Source of the DNA: Rossellomorea vietnamensis
Lineage (GTDB): Bacteria > Bacillota > Bacilli > Bacillales > Bacillaceae_B
DNA: 64,000 nucleotides
Reading direction: 5' to 3'
NCBI RefSeq assembly: GCF_001305855.1
Contig: NZ_LIXZ01000003.1
Location: forward strand, 62,001 to 126,000
The translations under genes and the position numbers were made by a program. This document shows positions 1-8,788 of the stretch, piece by piece (within the stretch, counting starts at the first letter, position 1; the number at the start of each line of letters is the position of its first letter). Under the pieces are notes generated by a model. The model did no database searches, had not been told where the DNA came from, and worked only from the letters and a program-made list of their open reading frames with translations.

Positions 1-23
1 TTGTAAAACTTATTCCTTCCCAT
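1..23 (-). CDS. 5' end of a truncated gene running off the window start
   Basis: Reading the minus strand, ATG at 23-21 opens a frame beginning MGRNKFY and leaves the window. It is preceded by a strong ribosome site (AAGGAGGGT, 39-31) with 7 nt spacing, which is what supports a real start. Only seven complete codons are visible, so nothing can be said about function. Confidence 0.5.
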
Positions 24-282
24 ATGTATTACCCTCCTTCAAATTCAGTAATCGGCTATAGCCGGATTCCACTTAATCATACACTTTCAGGCAATATAGA
101 TACCAGGTACTTATCCATTTCTCACGTAATAGCTTATCTACTCATTTCCCATTCCTTAATAGTGTAAAACATTCTCCGAAAAAAATCCTCCAGGAGTCAC
201 TTCTATCCATGCCTTATTGACAGGAAGATGGAATCATGGAAAGATGAATGTACGACATTGTACGTCAGAAAGGAAGATTTAG

Positions 283-510
283 ATGGATCTATCACAAAAC
301 ACAGCAGAAAATATCAATTTCATGGTAACAGCAATCAAAGAAAAATTAAGAATGGTCAATGCAGGTGCCGTCAAGCCTGAAGACTTTAATGAAGAAATGT
401 ACGAAGATCTCCACGACCTTTATGTCATGGTGAATCGCAAGAATCATTTCAGCCCGAGCGAAATGAACGCGATTATTGAAGAACTGGGCAGCCTTAGAAG
501 AAAAGCGTGA
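283..510 (+). CDS. yfkK: UPF0435/DUF1128 family protein, YfkK-like
   Basis: A 75-residue, largely helical, acidic cytoplasmic protein without membrane segments or cysteines. Length and sequence style match the UPF0435 (DUF1128) family typified by B. subtilis YfkK, whose function is unknown. The ATG at 283 has an AAAGGAAG ribosome site about 7 nt upstream. It is convergent with the PfpI-like gene and separated from it by a shared terminator; the same two families (yfkK, yfkM) lie close together in B. subtilis, which supports the identification. A short near-palindrome (GTACGACATTGTAC, 251-264) sits just upstream of the start and could be a regulatory site, but this is only a guess. Confidence 0.85.
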   Translation: MDLSQNTAENINFMVTAIKEKLRMVNAGAVKPEDFNEEMYEDLHDLYVMVNRKNHFSPSEMNAIIEELGSLRRKA

Positions 511-519
511 ACAGTGACA

Positions 520-572
520 AAAAAGGGGACATTCCCACAAAGGTACAAAATACCTTGGGGAATGTCCCCTTT
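520..572. terminator. Bidirectional terminator between convergent yfkK and pfpI-like genes
   Basis: A long hairpin with outer arms GGGGACATTCCC and GGGAATGTCCCC and a second stem inside (AGGTA/TACCT around AAAA). T-rich sequence follows on both strands (seven Ts on the minus side), so it can serve both genes. Confidence 0.85.
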
Positions 573-584
573 CATTTAACTGCC

Positions 585-1100
585 TTATTTAGATAGAAGC
601 GCCAGTGATTCGCGGTTGAATGCCGGGATATCATCGGGCGTTCTGCTAGTTACAAGCTGATTGCCGCACACGACGACTTCTTTGTCTTCGTATGTCACAC
701 CGGCATATTCCATATCGACTTTGATGGACTTGAAGCCTGTCGCTTTCCGTCCTTCCAATGCTTTGGCCGTGATTAATAATTGTGGACCGTGACAAATCGC
801 GAAAACCGGTTTTTTCTCATCCATGAAATGCTTTGTGAATTTCACGAAACGGTCATCTGCGCGCAGCTGATCCGGGGAAAATCCGCCTGGTAATAATAAG
901 GCATCAAAGTCTGCTGGATTGACGTCATCGATGCTTTCATCGATTTTCACCGTTGCATCGCCCTGTTTGCCTTTGACTGATTTCCCTTTTTCTTTTTCAA
1001 TCGTTACGACTTCGTGGCCTGCTTCTTTAAATGCTTTTTCGGGATCTGTAAATTCTACGTCTTCAAACATGTCTGTAATTAACGTTGCGATCTTAGCCAT
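585..1100 (-). CDS. yfkM: DJ-1/PfpI family general stress protein, YfkM-like
   Basis: A 171-residue cytoplasmic protein of the DJ-1/PfpI (type 1 glutamine amidotransferase-like) superfamily. The nucleophile elbow is visible as AICHGPQLL, with the cysteine followed by histidine, and the family's LLPGGFSPD segment lies before it; related proteins act as deglycases or stress chaperones. I chose ATG at 1100 because AGGAGTG lies 9 nt upstream; the longer frame would start at a GTG inside that ribosome site. B. subtilis yfkM (general stress protein 18) belongs to the sigma-B regulon, and a good sigma-B-like promoter precedes this gene. Precise substrate is unknown. Confidence 0.88.
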   Translation of the reverse strand: MAKIATLITDMFEDVEFTDPEKAFKEAGHEVVTIEKEKGKSVKGKQGDATVKIDESIDDVNPADFDALLLPGGFSPDQLRADDRFVKFTKHFMDEKKPVFAICHGPQLLITAKALEGRKATGFKSIKVDMEYAGVTYEDKEVVVCGNQLVTSRTPDDIPAFNRESLALLSK

Positions 1101-1147
1101 AAATTGAAACACTCCTAATTATTGTTTGTTTTTATCACATTTGTACT

Positions 1148-1172
1148 TTACCCTTCACACAAGATTTAAAAC
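1148..1172 (-). promoter_or_regulatory. Sigma-B-like promoter of the PfpI-family gene
   Basis: On the minus strand GTTTTA (1172-1167), a 13-nt spacer and GGGTAA (1153-1148) match the general-stress consensus GTTTAA-N12-15-GGGTAT. The -35 overlaps the last codons of the upstream hydroxylase gene. Placement about 50 nt before the start, and the known sigma-B control of B. subtilis yfkM, make it credible. Confidence 0.65.
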
Positions 1173-2482
1173 CCTTTATTATCCATCGTGAATTGGGAAA
1201 AGATCGTATCCCTTTGTACTTCATAGACTTCTTCCCCCACGATGTCGTTAATGATATGGATATTCCGGTCGACGGCCAACCCAAGATTCGTCGCCCCGGC
1301 ACCGTGGGAGTGCTCCAGATTCGTCACTGTGTAAAAATGATGATCGCGATCCTGCTTTTCTTTAAATTCAAGCTTATAGTTCCGGGAGACTTTAAATTTC
1401 TGATCATCTTCCCATACGATTTTGTCTTCGAACTCCTCAAAGAACCATTCAGGAATATTCGGTTTGTACCCAGTTGCTAAAATCACCTTGTCGCTTTGAT
1501 AAGTGAATTCACGATCTTCCTGCCATTGGCGGCAGCTCAAGTCGTAACCATCCCCTTCATCCCGGATCTTGTTCACTTCCGTCAGGGGCTGGATGGTCGT
1601 GCGTGGTGCCTGGTCGCTGACAGAATGGTTATAGAGAATGTTATAAATATTGTTAAGGGTGTCCTGGTCGATCCCGTTCCTAAGCTGATCGAGGGTTTTC
1701 AAGGCTTCCATCCGCTTCTCATACGTCAATCCATGGAAATAGTCCACGTAATCCGGGGCGAAGAATTCCTGCCCGAGCTTTGACGATTCAAGCTGCAGGA
1801 TCCCTTCGGAACGGGTCAGCCATGTCAGATGATACGAATGATTTTCCTGTTCCTTCAATAAATCAAAGAACACCTCGGCTGCACTTTGACCGGAACCTAC
1901 AATCGTAATGGAGGCCCCTTCCATCGTCCTTTTTTTATGGAACAGATACTTGCTCGTATGATGGACGTCTTCATCCGGCAACCCCTCCATTCCTTCTAAA
2001 ACAAGAGGCTTGCTTCCTGTTCCCATCACGATGTGCTTCGCATAATAAACCTCACGTTCATCTTCCAGCCGGTTATCGACCACCACTTTATAACAGTCGC
2101 CAACATCCGTCACCCCGATCACTTCGCTGTGAAATTGACAAGCGCTCAGCTGACCCGAGACCCAGCGGGCATACTCATTGTATTCCTGACGCGGCATTTC
2201 AAACTTTTGAAAAAAGAAAAATTTATATAAACGATTATGGGTATGTAAATAATTCAAATAACTATACCGGCTTTGTGGATTCGCAAACGTAACAAGGTCT
2301 GCGATGAACGGAACCTGTAAATCTGTCCGGTTGATCAGCATTCCCGGGTGCCACTGAAACTCCGGGGTCTGATCGAAGAACTTCACCTTCAGATCTGTCC
2401 TTTCCTCCATCAGGGCAGCCAAACTCAAATTGTACGGCCCGATCCCGATTCCGATACAATCATATATTTCATGTTTACTCAA
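1166..2482 (-). CDS. Lysine N6-hydroxylase / L-ornithine N5-oxygenase family flavoprotein
   Basis: About 438 residues. The N-terminus carries the FAD fingerprint GIGIGPYNLSLAAL, followed by the family signature around FQWHPGM, an NADPH-binding glycine motif (VGSGQSAAEVFF, middle) and the C-terminal ATGY motif. Enzymes of this family (IucD, SidA, PvdA) N-hydroxylate lysine or ornithine as the first step of hydroxamate siderophores. No siderophore synthetase, acetyltransferase or transporter is nearby, so its pathway is incomplete here; substrate cannot be read from the sequence. The start is placed at TTG 2482, 6 nt after GGAGGAG; an in-frame ATG at 2503 would put that ribosome site inside the gene. 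Confidence 0.85.
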   Translation of the reverse strand: MSKHEIYDCIGIGIGPYNLSLAALMEERTDLKVKFFDQTPEFQWHPGMLINRTDLQVPFIADLVTFANPQSRYSYLNYLHTHNRLYKFFFFQKFEMPRQEYNEYARWVSGQLSACQFHSEVIGVTDVGDCYKVVVDNRLEDEREVYYAKHIVMGTGSKPLVLEGMEGLPDEDVHHTSKYLFHKKRTMEGASITIVGSGQSAAEVFFDLLKEQENHSYHLTWLTRSEGILQLESSKLGQEFFAPDYVDYFHGLTYEKRMEALKTLDQLRNGIDQDTLNNIYNILYNHSVSDQAPRTTIQPLTEVNKIRDEGDGYDLSCRQWQEDREFTYQSDKVILATGYKPNIPEWFFEEFEDKIVWEDDQKFKVSRNYKLEFKEKQDRDHHFYTVTNLEHSHGAGATNLGLAVDRNIHIINDIVGEEVYEVQRDTIFSQFTMDNKGF

Positions 2483-2614
2483 TCGGCTCTCCTCCACATT
2501 CATGATCTACTTTTCTATTTTTACCCTAAAATGATCGAGGTTTACCCTCTTACATGAAAATAATTATGATGAATGTGTGACCATGGGGTTTTAGCTGGTG
2601 AAGCTCAAGCGTTA

Positions 2615-2652
2615 TTCAGCTGCTTATTTCCACCCATTTTTTAGCAGCTGAA
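2615..2652. repeat. Inverted repeat TTCAGCTGCT / AGCAGCTGAA
   Basis: Perfect 10-bp arms at 2615-2624 and 2643-2652 in the gap between the methyltransferase 3' end and the hydroxylase start. A related inverted repeat with the same TTCAGC-GCTGAA core occurs at 17991-18030, so it may belong to a small dispersed family. There is no clear U-tract. Confidence 0.55.
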
Positions 2653-2673
2653 CGAAAAGTTAACTCCAAACAA

Positions 2674-2706
2674 AAAACGGGTCCCTTCTCACAAGGATCC
2701 GTTTTT
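2674..2706 (-). terminator. Terminator overlapping the end of the methyltransferase gene
   Basis: Minus-strand stem AAAAACGGATCC / GGACCCGTTTTT with a 10-nt loop followed by a T run; the stop codon of the methyltransferase (2691-2689) lies inside the loop region. Confidence 0.8.
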
Positions 2707-3687
2707 CCTGAAAATCATCACATACCATCCGCCTTCTTTCACGATCGGCTCGACGGACTCGACTTTGAAATGAGTTTTCCCCGCCAGTGTCTCCATTTCC
2801 TTCTGTGAAGGAATCGGGTACAGGTTCTGGAAAGTCATGAAGAAGCTGTTGAAGGCGCTGGAAAATTGTTTTCCATGTTTTGATTTCTGCATCGGTGTGA
2901 GGACGAAGAAGACCCCTTCTGAACCGAGCCACGCAGATGCTTTTTCAAAGAATTTCAGTCGTTCGGATGGATCGATATAGTGAAAGAGATTATTGGCCAT
3001 GATCATATCAAAGCGCTGTTCAGGCTCATATTCATGTAAGTCCCCACAGTGTATTTCGATATTTTCAAAGTCTTTAAGGGATTGCTCTGCTGCCTTGGCG
3101 ACGGCTTCATGGATCTCAATTCCCACCATTTTCTTATCAGGGTAGCGCTCTCCAATTCTCTTTACATACCCTCCCTCGCCGCATCCCAAGTCCAGGATGG
3201 AGTCCGCATTGTATTTTTTTATCGCCTTCTGCACCTTTGGAAAAGCAAATCGTTCCAATAGAATCGAAGTTTTCGCAACAGTTGAGCCATGGACATCCGA
3301 GTTGAAATGCTGTTTCGTCTGGTTCCGAAGTAGTTGGGGGTACGATAACAGTGCCGGGATATGGAGCTCCATCATTTCTTTCAGCAGGATCCCGGATGAG
3401 TGGGGATCTTTTTTGGATGTCGGAAGCTTCCACCTGTTCCTCGTCGTGACTTTCATGTCTTCCACCCGTTTTAGATGCTTGATGCTGATCCCTACTTCCA
3501 CCCATTGTTCAAGGAGATCCATTTCGATGTTTTGAGCAACCGCCACTTCCTGGATGGAAGCAGGCTTTGTGAATTTTTCAAACAGGTCCATTTCATATCC
3601 GACATAAGCATGCCAGCTGTATAGGAAAGGGACATTCTTTTTCATCCATGTTCGAGCCCGCCATACCTTTACCATTTCTCCAATCAT
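2689..3687 (-). CDS. Class I SAM-dependent methyltransferase
   Basis: 332 residues. The SAM-binding motif I is clear (SILDLGCGEGGY, about residues 163-174), followed by the acidic ribose-binding position (VGIEIHE) and a motif-IV-like stretch (MIMANNLFHY). About 130 residues precede the Rossmann domain and look helical, as in small-molecule O- or C-methyltransferases with a dimerisation/substrate domain. The start ATG overlaps the stop of the upstream FAD monooxygenase (ATGA), with GGAAAGGAGG 7 nt before it, so the two are translationally coupled. Together they suggest hydroxylation followed by methylation of one aromatic or polyketide-like substrate; the substrate is unknown. Confidence 0.8.
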   Translation of the reverse strand: MIGEMVKVWRARTWMKKNVPFLYSWHAYVGYEMDLFEKFTKPASIQEVAVAQNIEMDLLEQWVEVGISIKHLKRVEDMKVTTRNRWKLPTSKKDPHSSGILLKEMMELHIPALLSYPQLLRNQTKQHFNSDVHGSTVAKTSILLERFAFPKVQKAIKKYNADSILDLGCGEGGYVKRIGERYPDKKMVGIEIHEAVAKAAEQSLKDFENIEIHCGDLHEYEPEQRFDMIMANNLFHYIDPSERLKFFEKASAWLGSEGVFFVLTPMQKSKHGKQFSSAFNSFFMTFQNLYPIPSQKEMETLAGKTHFKVESVEPIVKEGGWYVMIFRKNGSL

Positions 3688-5000
3688 TGTAGTGCCTCCT
3701 TTCCTTTCCAGGGATAATCCTGGTCTGCCGTAAATGTAGTCGTAGACTTCTCTTCTTCTGTTAATGAATCATGTCTGATCGGGAGCATGCCCCCCTGGAT
3801 CATCCGGTCATAAGGGGTTTCCCTCCACATGCCGAGGCCAGATATGTTCAGCATCTGTTTGTAATGGGAAATCGAGTCCCTTTCCATCCTCTGCAGGCTT
3901 TTATTCCGGAGCCAGCCTACGGGACGATAAGGGTAGGAATAGACAAGGGCCGATAAGTGACTGAGATGCATTTGATGGGCGACCCTCTTTTTTCTTACCT
4001 TTGGATACCATTCCAAATTGGCTGGATCTAATTTCCCCTCTTTATACATGTCACATAATAGCTCACCAAGGATGCTGCCATCCTGAATCGCCATATTCAT
4101 CCCTTCACCCGCCATGGGATGGACCGTATGGACGGCGTCCCCGATAAGGGCGAAATGATCCTTCACATAGGTCTCAGCATGATATTTCAATGGGACCATG
4201 AGCTGGATTTTCTTCCAATCGTCTATCTGGTTCACATACCCGTCAAGATCCGGGCACATTTCAATATAGAGTTTATGAAACTCTGAAATTGGTTTTTTCC
4301 GGAGTGTTTTGTATTCACCTGCCGGGATGAGATAAACCGACCTCACTTCGTCATCCGGCAGTGGAAATAAGCCTAAAAATGATTGATATGTAGAAATAAT
4401 GCGCCCATCCACCATTTCCTTTGGTCGTGGGAATGTGACCGTGAGGAAATGATGATTGTACTTCTTCTCCTTCACATCCACTTCCATATAGTCACGGGTT
4501 ACCGAGCTCCTTCCCTCTGCCCCGATAATGAAGTCACTATGAATCTCCGTTTCTGCCTTCGATTCCCGGTCCGTGACGGTCACCGTATGACCGTTTATAT
4601 TTTTACAGACGGTATTCGCCCGATAATGGAAGGATGGATACGCTTCCCCTTTCTTTCGCAGGATGTCCTTTAGCGTTTCATGATGGATCATGAGGGAGAA
4701 TGGATACGGAGTCGGCAGGATGGAATAGCTCATGGTTGAATGGTCAGCCTTCGATTTGGCCCTTTTCAATTCAATCAGCTCCAAATCCGAAATGCTGTGT
4801 CCGTTTTCCAAGACATCGTCTATGACTCCCAGGGATTCGAATATTTCCAGGCTTTTCGGCTGGAGAAGCTCACCTTTGTAAACGGAACCCGGACCCGGCA
4901 GCCGCTCTACGACGGTTACATCGATGTTACACTGAGCGAGTTTCAGCCCGAGTGTCAGCCCTCCGATGCCTCCACCGCTTATAAAGACGTTCGTCCTCAT
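3684..5000 (-). CDS. FAD-dependent monooxygenase (PHBH/UbiH fold)
   Basis: 438 residues. The N-terminal dinucleotide fold (FISGGGIGGLTLGLKLAQ), the internal DG-like segment (DFIIGAEGRSSVTR) and the FAD-ribose GD motif (ALIGDAVHTVHPMAGEGMN) define the group A flavin monooxygenases that hydroxylate aromatic or polyprenyl-ring substrates with NAD(P)H and O2. ATG at 5000 follows AGAGGTG. It is the first gene of a two-gene unit with the methyltransferase. A menaquinone-like or secondary-metabolite ring is a plausible substrate class, but nothing in the neighbourhood settles it. No membrane segment is evident. Confidence 0.85.
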   Translation of the reverse strand: MRTNVFISGGGIGGLTLGLKLAQCNIDVTVVERLPGPGSVYKGELLQPKSLEIFESLGVIDDVLENGHSISDLELIELKRAKSKADHSTMSYSILPTPYPFSLMIHHETLKDILRKKGEAYPSFHYRANTVCKNINGHTVTVTDRESKAETEIHSDFIIGAEGRSSVTRDYMEVDVKEKKYNHHFLTVTFPRPKEMVDGRIISTYQSFLGLFPLPDDEVRSVYLIPAGEYKTLRKKPISEFHKLYIEMCPDLDGYVNQIDDWKKIQLMVPLKYHAETYVKDHFALIGDAVHTVHPMAGEGMNMAIQDGSILGELLCDMYKEGKLDPANLEWYPKVRKKRVAHQMHLSHLSALVYSYPYRPVGWLRNKSLQRMERDSISHYKQMLNISGLGMWRETPYDRMIQGGMLPIRHDSLTEEEKSTTTFTADQDYPWKGKEALQ

Positions 5001-5229
5001 CTCTCTTCACCTCTTTCCATTCATTTGCCCTATTCCCAGGATGTTGAAACTTGCCGGTGTGCTCTCGCCAATAGGTGACAAGTTCCTTACAAGAGAACCC
5101 CCGTGCAGAAATTTGTAGAAGACGCTATTTCCCGGGAAAATATCGAAGTTCCAGGATTCATCTCTAAGGTTTCTTACAGTATTTGTCGGATTGTTGCCCT
5201 TTGAAAAATCGACAATACCTGGAAAAACA

Positions 5230-5267
5230 AAAAAACTCCACGACAAGATTCATCTCTCATCGTGGAG
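5230..5267 (-). terminator. Terminator of the PAS histidine kinase gene
   Basis: Arms CTCCACGA (5236-5243) and TCGTGGAG (5260-5267), followed on the minus strand by a seven-T run. It sits just after the kinase stop codon. Confidence 0.88.
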
Positions 5268-5273
5268 CACGTT

Positions 5274-7706
5274 CTATTTTGGTTTTGCAATCGGTAAGAG
5301 GATCGTGACGGTGGTCCCTTCGCTGACGTTGCTTTGAATGGATAGTGAACCGTGGTGTTCCTTGATGATTTTTTGACAAATCATCAGCCCGAGTCCGGTC
5401 CCTTTTTCTTTCGTACTGTAAAACGGTTCCCCCAGATGCTTCATGCGTTCAGGCGGGATTCCGCTCCCGTTGTCCTGAATCGAGATCTTCCCATGGCCAT
5501 CCACTTTTTCTAACTGAACATTGAGGAGTCCCCCTGCAGGCATGGCTTCCAGGGCATTTTTCATCACATTCAAAATGACCTGTTTCATTTGGTGGGAATC
5601 ACAATAGATTTCGGCTTCTTCCACCGAAAATCTTACATCGACCCCCTGCTTCAGGCATTCCATCTTGATGAATTCAACAGAGCTTGTAAGAAGGGTTGTC
5701 AGGGACGTGAGGGAAAACTTAACGGCCCTTGGTTTTGCCAGTGCCAGAAACTCATTGGTAATGATTTCGATCCGGTCGAGCTCTCCCTGGATGACCCCCA
5801 AATAAAAGTCATCCTCGGCATTTTCCTTCATGAGCTGGAGGAATCCTTTCAGGGTCGTCAGGGGATTCCTGATTTCGTGAGCCACGCCCGCTGCAAGTTG
5901 ACCGATCATCGCCAGCTGCTCTGACTTCTTCAGCAGGTCTTCGTTAAGCTTCTTCTCGGAAAGATCACGTATAATGGCAGAAATACCGATCAAACGTCCA
6001 TCATCATTCAAAATGGGATTCATATTAAAAGCAATCTCAACCGGAGAGCCGTCTTTCCGGTACCGGACGGTTTCATAGTCTTTAATCCGTTTCCCGGCCA
6101 TCACAGTGGACAGATTTTGTCTGAACTGACCGACCTGATCTTCCTGATGGAGAAAGGTGATTTCCTTTCCTGTGATTTCATCCTTCGTCCACCCGAACAT
6201 CGATTCAAATTGTTGATTCACCTTTAAGACCTTTCCTTCCGGATCCAAAAGGGCGATCCCGTCTCCTGCATGCTCGAAGTATGCTTCGAGGAGCTCCTTC
6301 GCTTCTTTCAGTTCTTCTTCCATCTGCAGTTTTTCCGTGATGTCCTGTCCAAATCCGTAAATCCCGATCACCTTATTCTTTACACGGATTGGGATATTGG
6401 TGACGGCTACATGGCTTTTGCCACCTTCTCCATTTTCAAAGGTGGTGACGAATCTTGACGCTTCTCCTTTAAGGGCGACTTCAAATTTCCTGACCGCCGT
6501 TTCCTTACTGCCTTCTGCAATGAACTCACTGAAGTGACTTCCGATCATATGCGGTGAAATGTGGTCCCACTGGGTTTTCACAGTGGGATTCACTTCTTGT
6601 ATGATCCCGTTTGTATCGACCATATAAATATTATCGGGACTGTATTTTACAATCGATTTATACTTTTGTTCGCTTTCGATGAGTTTTCTCTGGATATCCT
6701 TAATCATGCTAATGTCTGATATGGAAACAAGGATTTCCACCACTTCGCCTCTTTGTATCACCGGGACGATGGAAGCCAAATACTCTAATTCCTTGTATTC
6801 ATCTTCATACGTCAGCTCTTCTCCCGTTTCCCATATCCGTTTTAACTTCGGCTGGATTTTCCCCAAGTGGTGGAAATCGAATACTTCCTGGATCGTTTTC
6901 CCGATTACTTTAGAAGGGGTCAGGTTCAGCTTATTCAACAGTTCCCCCGCTGCCATTTCAATGACGAAATCATGATCGCTTTTCTTTATCTTGTACGTGA
7001 TCGTCTTTTGAAGGCGGAGTGTATTTTCAAGTTCTACCTTTAAGGACATTAATTCATTTTCATACTTTTTCTTTTCTGTGATGTCATGAAGAATGATCCC
7101 CACGCTATCCACCGTTCCGTCACTCTTATAATTGGCTGGGGAAATGGTGATATTGCAGGTGATTTTCCGGTGCGTCCCCAAATCGAAAGTAACTTCTTCC
7201 CCTGTCGTATTCAAGCCTTTCAATCCATTTTTGACGATGGAATTAAAGGGTTGATTCTGTAGTGGAGGCTGCTGACAGAGAGGTTCTCCCAGAATGGCAT
7301 CAGAAATCTGGAACAGCTCCTGGAAAGACTGATTCATTTCCATCACGTTCCCGTTTTTATCAATGATACATACACACGTAGGCGTGTTGTGGATAAGGGC
7401 TTCATAAACCGCCGAATGAGAATGATTGGAATCGTCCCGTGAAACGCCGGGCCCGAATGGGGTCATCATGACCAATTCTTTGGACTCACCAATCTGTTTC
7501 CGCTTGAATCCGTAGTATTGATGATGCAAGCGAATCGAATAATCGTCATCCTCTAACATCTTCACCAGAAGATTGTCTTCCTTGAGGGTGATCCCCCTCC
7601 ATTCTTCATTTTGTTCTATAAAAGATGGTCGTGTCACATCGATTATTGCTGCCGGGACTGGAATTGAATCTACATTCAATGCAGTATAAGGGTGCATTTG
7701 AGCCAT
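5274..7706 (-). CDS. Multi-PAS cytoplasmic sensor histidine kinase, sporulation-kinase-like
   Basis: 810 residues without a convincing membrane helix. At least four PAS-type modules fill residues ~98-590 (for example CVCIIDKNGNVMEMNQSF, NIYMVDTNGIIQEVNP, GIALLDPEGKVLKVN, several followed by PAC-type DITE/DLSEKK ends). The transmitter follows: H-box AHEIRNPLTTLKGFLQ with phospho-accepting His near residue 610, N-box NVMKNALEAM, G1 DNGSGIP, and G2 GTGLGL. The HEIRNPLTTLKGFLQL type is typical of the KinA-KinE/Spo0F phosphorelay kinases. No response regulator is adjacent, which fits an orphan phosphorelay kinase; the signal is unknown. ATG at 7706 follows AAGGAAGG with short spacing. Confidence 0.85.
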   Translation of the reverse strand: MAQMHPYTALNVDSIPVPAAIIDVTRPSFIEQNEEWRGITLKEDNLLVKMLEDDDYSIRLHHQYYGFKRKQIGESKELVMMTPFGPGVSRDDSNHSHSAVYEALIHNTPTCVCIIDKNGNVMEMNQSFQELFQISDAILGEPLCQQPPLQNQPFNSIVKNGLKGLNTTGEEVTFDLGTHRKITCNITISPANYKSDGTVDSVGIILHDITEKKKYENELMSLKVELENTLRLQKTITYKIKKSDHDFVIEMAAGELLNKLNLTPSKVIGKTIQEVFDFHHLGKIQPKLKRIWETGEELTYEDEYKELEYLASIVPVIQRGEVVEILVSISDISMIKDIQRKLIESEQKYKSIVKYSPDNIYMVDTNGIIQEVNPTVKTQWDHISPHMIGSHFSEFIAEGSKETAVRKFEVALKGEASRFVTTFENGEGGKSHVAVTNIPIRVKNKVIGIYGFGQDITEKLQMEEELKEAKELLEAYFEHAGDGIALLDPEGKVLKVNQQFESMFGWTKDEITGKEITFLHQEDQVGQFRQNLSTVMAGKRIKDYETVRYRKDGSPVEIAFNMNPILNDDGRLIGISAIIRDLSEKKLNEDLLKKSEQLAMIGQLAAGVAHEIRNPLTTLKGFLQLMKENAEDDFYLGVIQGELDRIEIITNEFLALAKPRAVKFSLTSLTTLLTSSVEFIKMECLKQGVDVRFSVEEAEIYCDSHQMKQVILNVMKNALEAMPAGGLLNVQLEKVDGHGKISIQDNGSGIPPERMKHLGEPFYSTKEKGTGLGLMICQKIIKEHHGSLSIQSNVSEGTTVTILLPIAKPK

Positions 7707-7793
7707 AGTACCTTCCTTTATCGTAACGTTATTACCACCATTTTACCCTACCTTTTGCAACATATAAACGACGAATCTCAATTCACACGAAAA

Positions 7794-7819
7794 ACCCGGG
7801 CACACATTTATGCCCGGGT
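7794..7819 (-). terminator. Terminator of the psuK-psuG operon
   Basis: Arms ACCCGGGCA and TGCCCGGGT around an 8-nt loop, followed on the minus strand by four Ts. It lies about 20 nt beyond the psuG stop. Confidence 0.75.
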
Positions 7820-7839
7820 CACCCTACAGTCATCTCCAT

Positions 7840-8775
7840 TCAAATCGCTTCAATCCGGCGAAGTTCGGCGTATCGAACAGCAATCTCTCCTCCGATATGA
7901 GCATTATGCTTCACGAGGGCTATATTGGCCGTCAGGCTCTTCCCATCAGTCAGCTCCTTTACTTTTCCAAGCAGGAATGGAGTAGCTTCCTTTCCTTTGA
8001 TCCCTTCTGAATCCGCTTCTTTTAACGCTGCTTCAATGATACGATCCATCTCCTGCTCATCCATGGCATCCTCTTCGGGGATCGGATTGGCTACAACCAC
8101 TCCGCCCTTCAGACCCAGTTCCCATTTCGCTTTCAATATGCCGGCTGTCTCCTCTGCTGATTCAACTTTATAATTCACGGAATATGGACTGCTTCTTGTA
8201 TAAAATGCCGGCAATGACTCAGTTCTGTATCCTAGAACGGGTACTCCCTTTGTCTCCAGGTATTCGAGGGTCAGGCCGATATCCAATATGGATTTCGCCC
8301 CGGCACACACAACCGCTACATTCGATACGGCCAGTTCCTCAAGATCCGCCGAAATATCCATCGTCACCTCAGCGTTCCGGTGCACCCCTCCGATCCCGCC
8401 CGTCACAAATATCGGGATACCGGCAAGCTCTGCACAAATCATCGTCGCCGCCACTGTCGTCGCCCCGTCTTTACCGGATGCCAGGATATACGGGATATCA
8501 CGGCGGCTCGCCTTGATTACGTCTGTTGCCTGCCCTAAATATTCGAGCTCCTCATGGGATAATCCGATTTTAATCTTCCCTTTCAAAATCGCGATCGTTG
8601 CCGGTACAGCGCCTTTTGATCGAATGATATCTTCAACTTCCCTTGCCGTCTTCACATTTTGTGGATATGGCATGCCGTGAGAGATGATCGTCGATTCCAG
8701 TGCAACGAGCGCCATGCCCTTCCTTTTCGCTTCTTTGACTTCCTCTGAGTATTCAACATATGAAGTGATATTCAC
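7840..8775 (-). CDS. psuG: Pseudouridine-5'-phosphate glycosidase
   Basis: About 311 residues, the usual length for PsuG (YeiN family). Characteristic blocks are visible: [18 protein letters not shown] near the N-terminus, [17 protein letters not shown] text ([13 protein letters not shown]) in the middle, and [12 protein letters not shown]. The enzyme splits pseudouridine 5'-phosphate into uracil and ribose 5-phosphate. It lies 13 nt after psuK in the same orientation, the standard catabolic pair. A run AAGGGGG precedes the gene; GTG at 8775 is 8 nt from it, whereas ATG at 8781 is only 2 nt away, so the GTG is preferred. Confidence 0.93.
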   Translation of the reverse strand: MNITSYVEYSEEVKEAKRKGMALVALESTIISHGMPYPQNVKTAREVEDIIRSKGAVPATIAILKGKIKIGLSHEELEYLGQATDVIKASRRDIPYILASGKDGATTVAATMICAELAGIPIFVTGGIGGVHRNAEVTMDISADLEELAVSNVAVVCAGAKSILDIGLTLEYLETKGVPVLGYRTESLPAFYTRSSPYSVNYKVESAEETAGILKAKWELGLKGGVVVANPIPEEDAMDEQEMDRIIEAALKEADSEGIKGKEATPFLLGKVKELTDGKSLTANIALVKHNAHIGGEIAVRYAELRRIEAI

Positions 8776-8788
8776 AACCATTTCCCCC

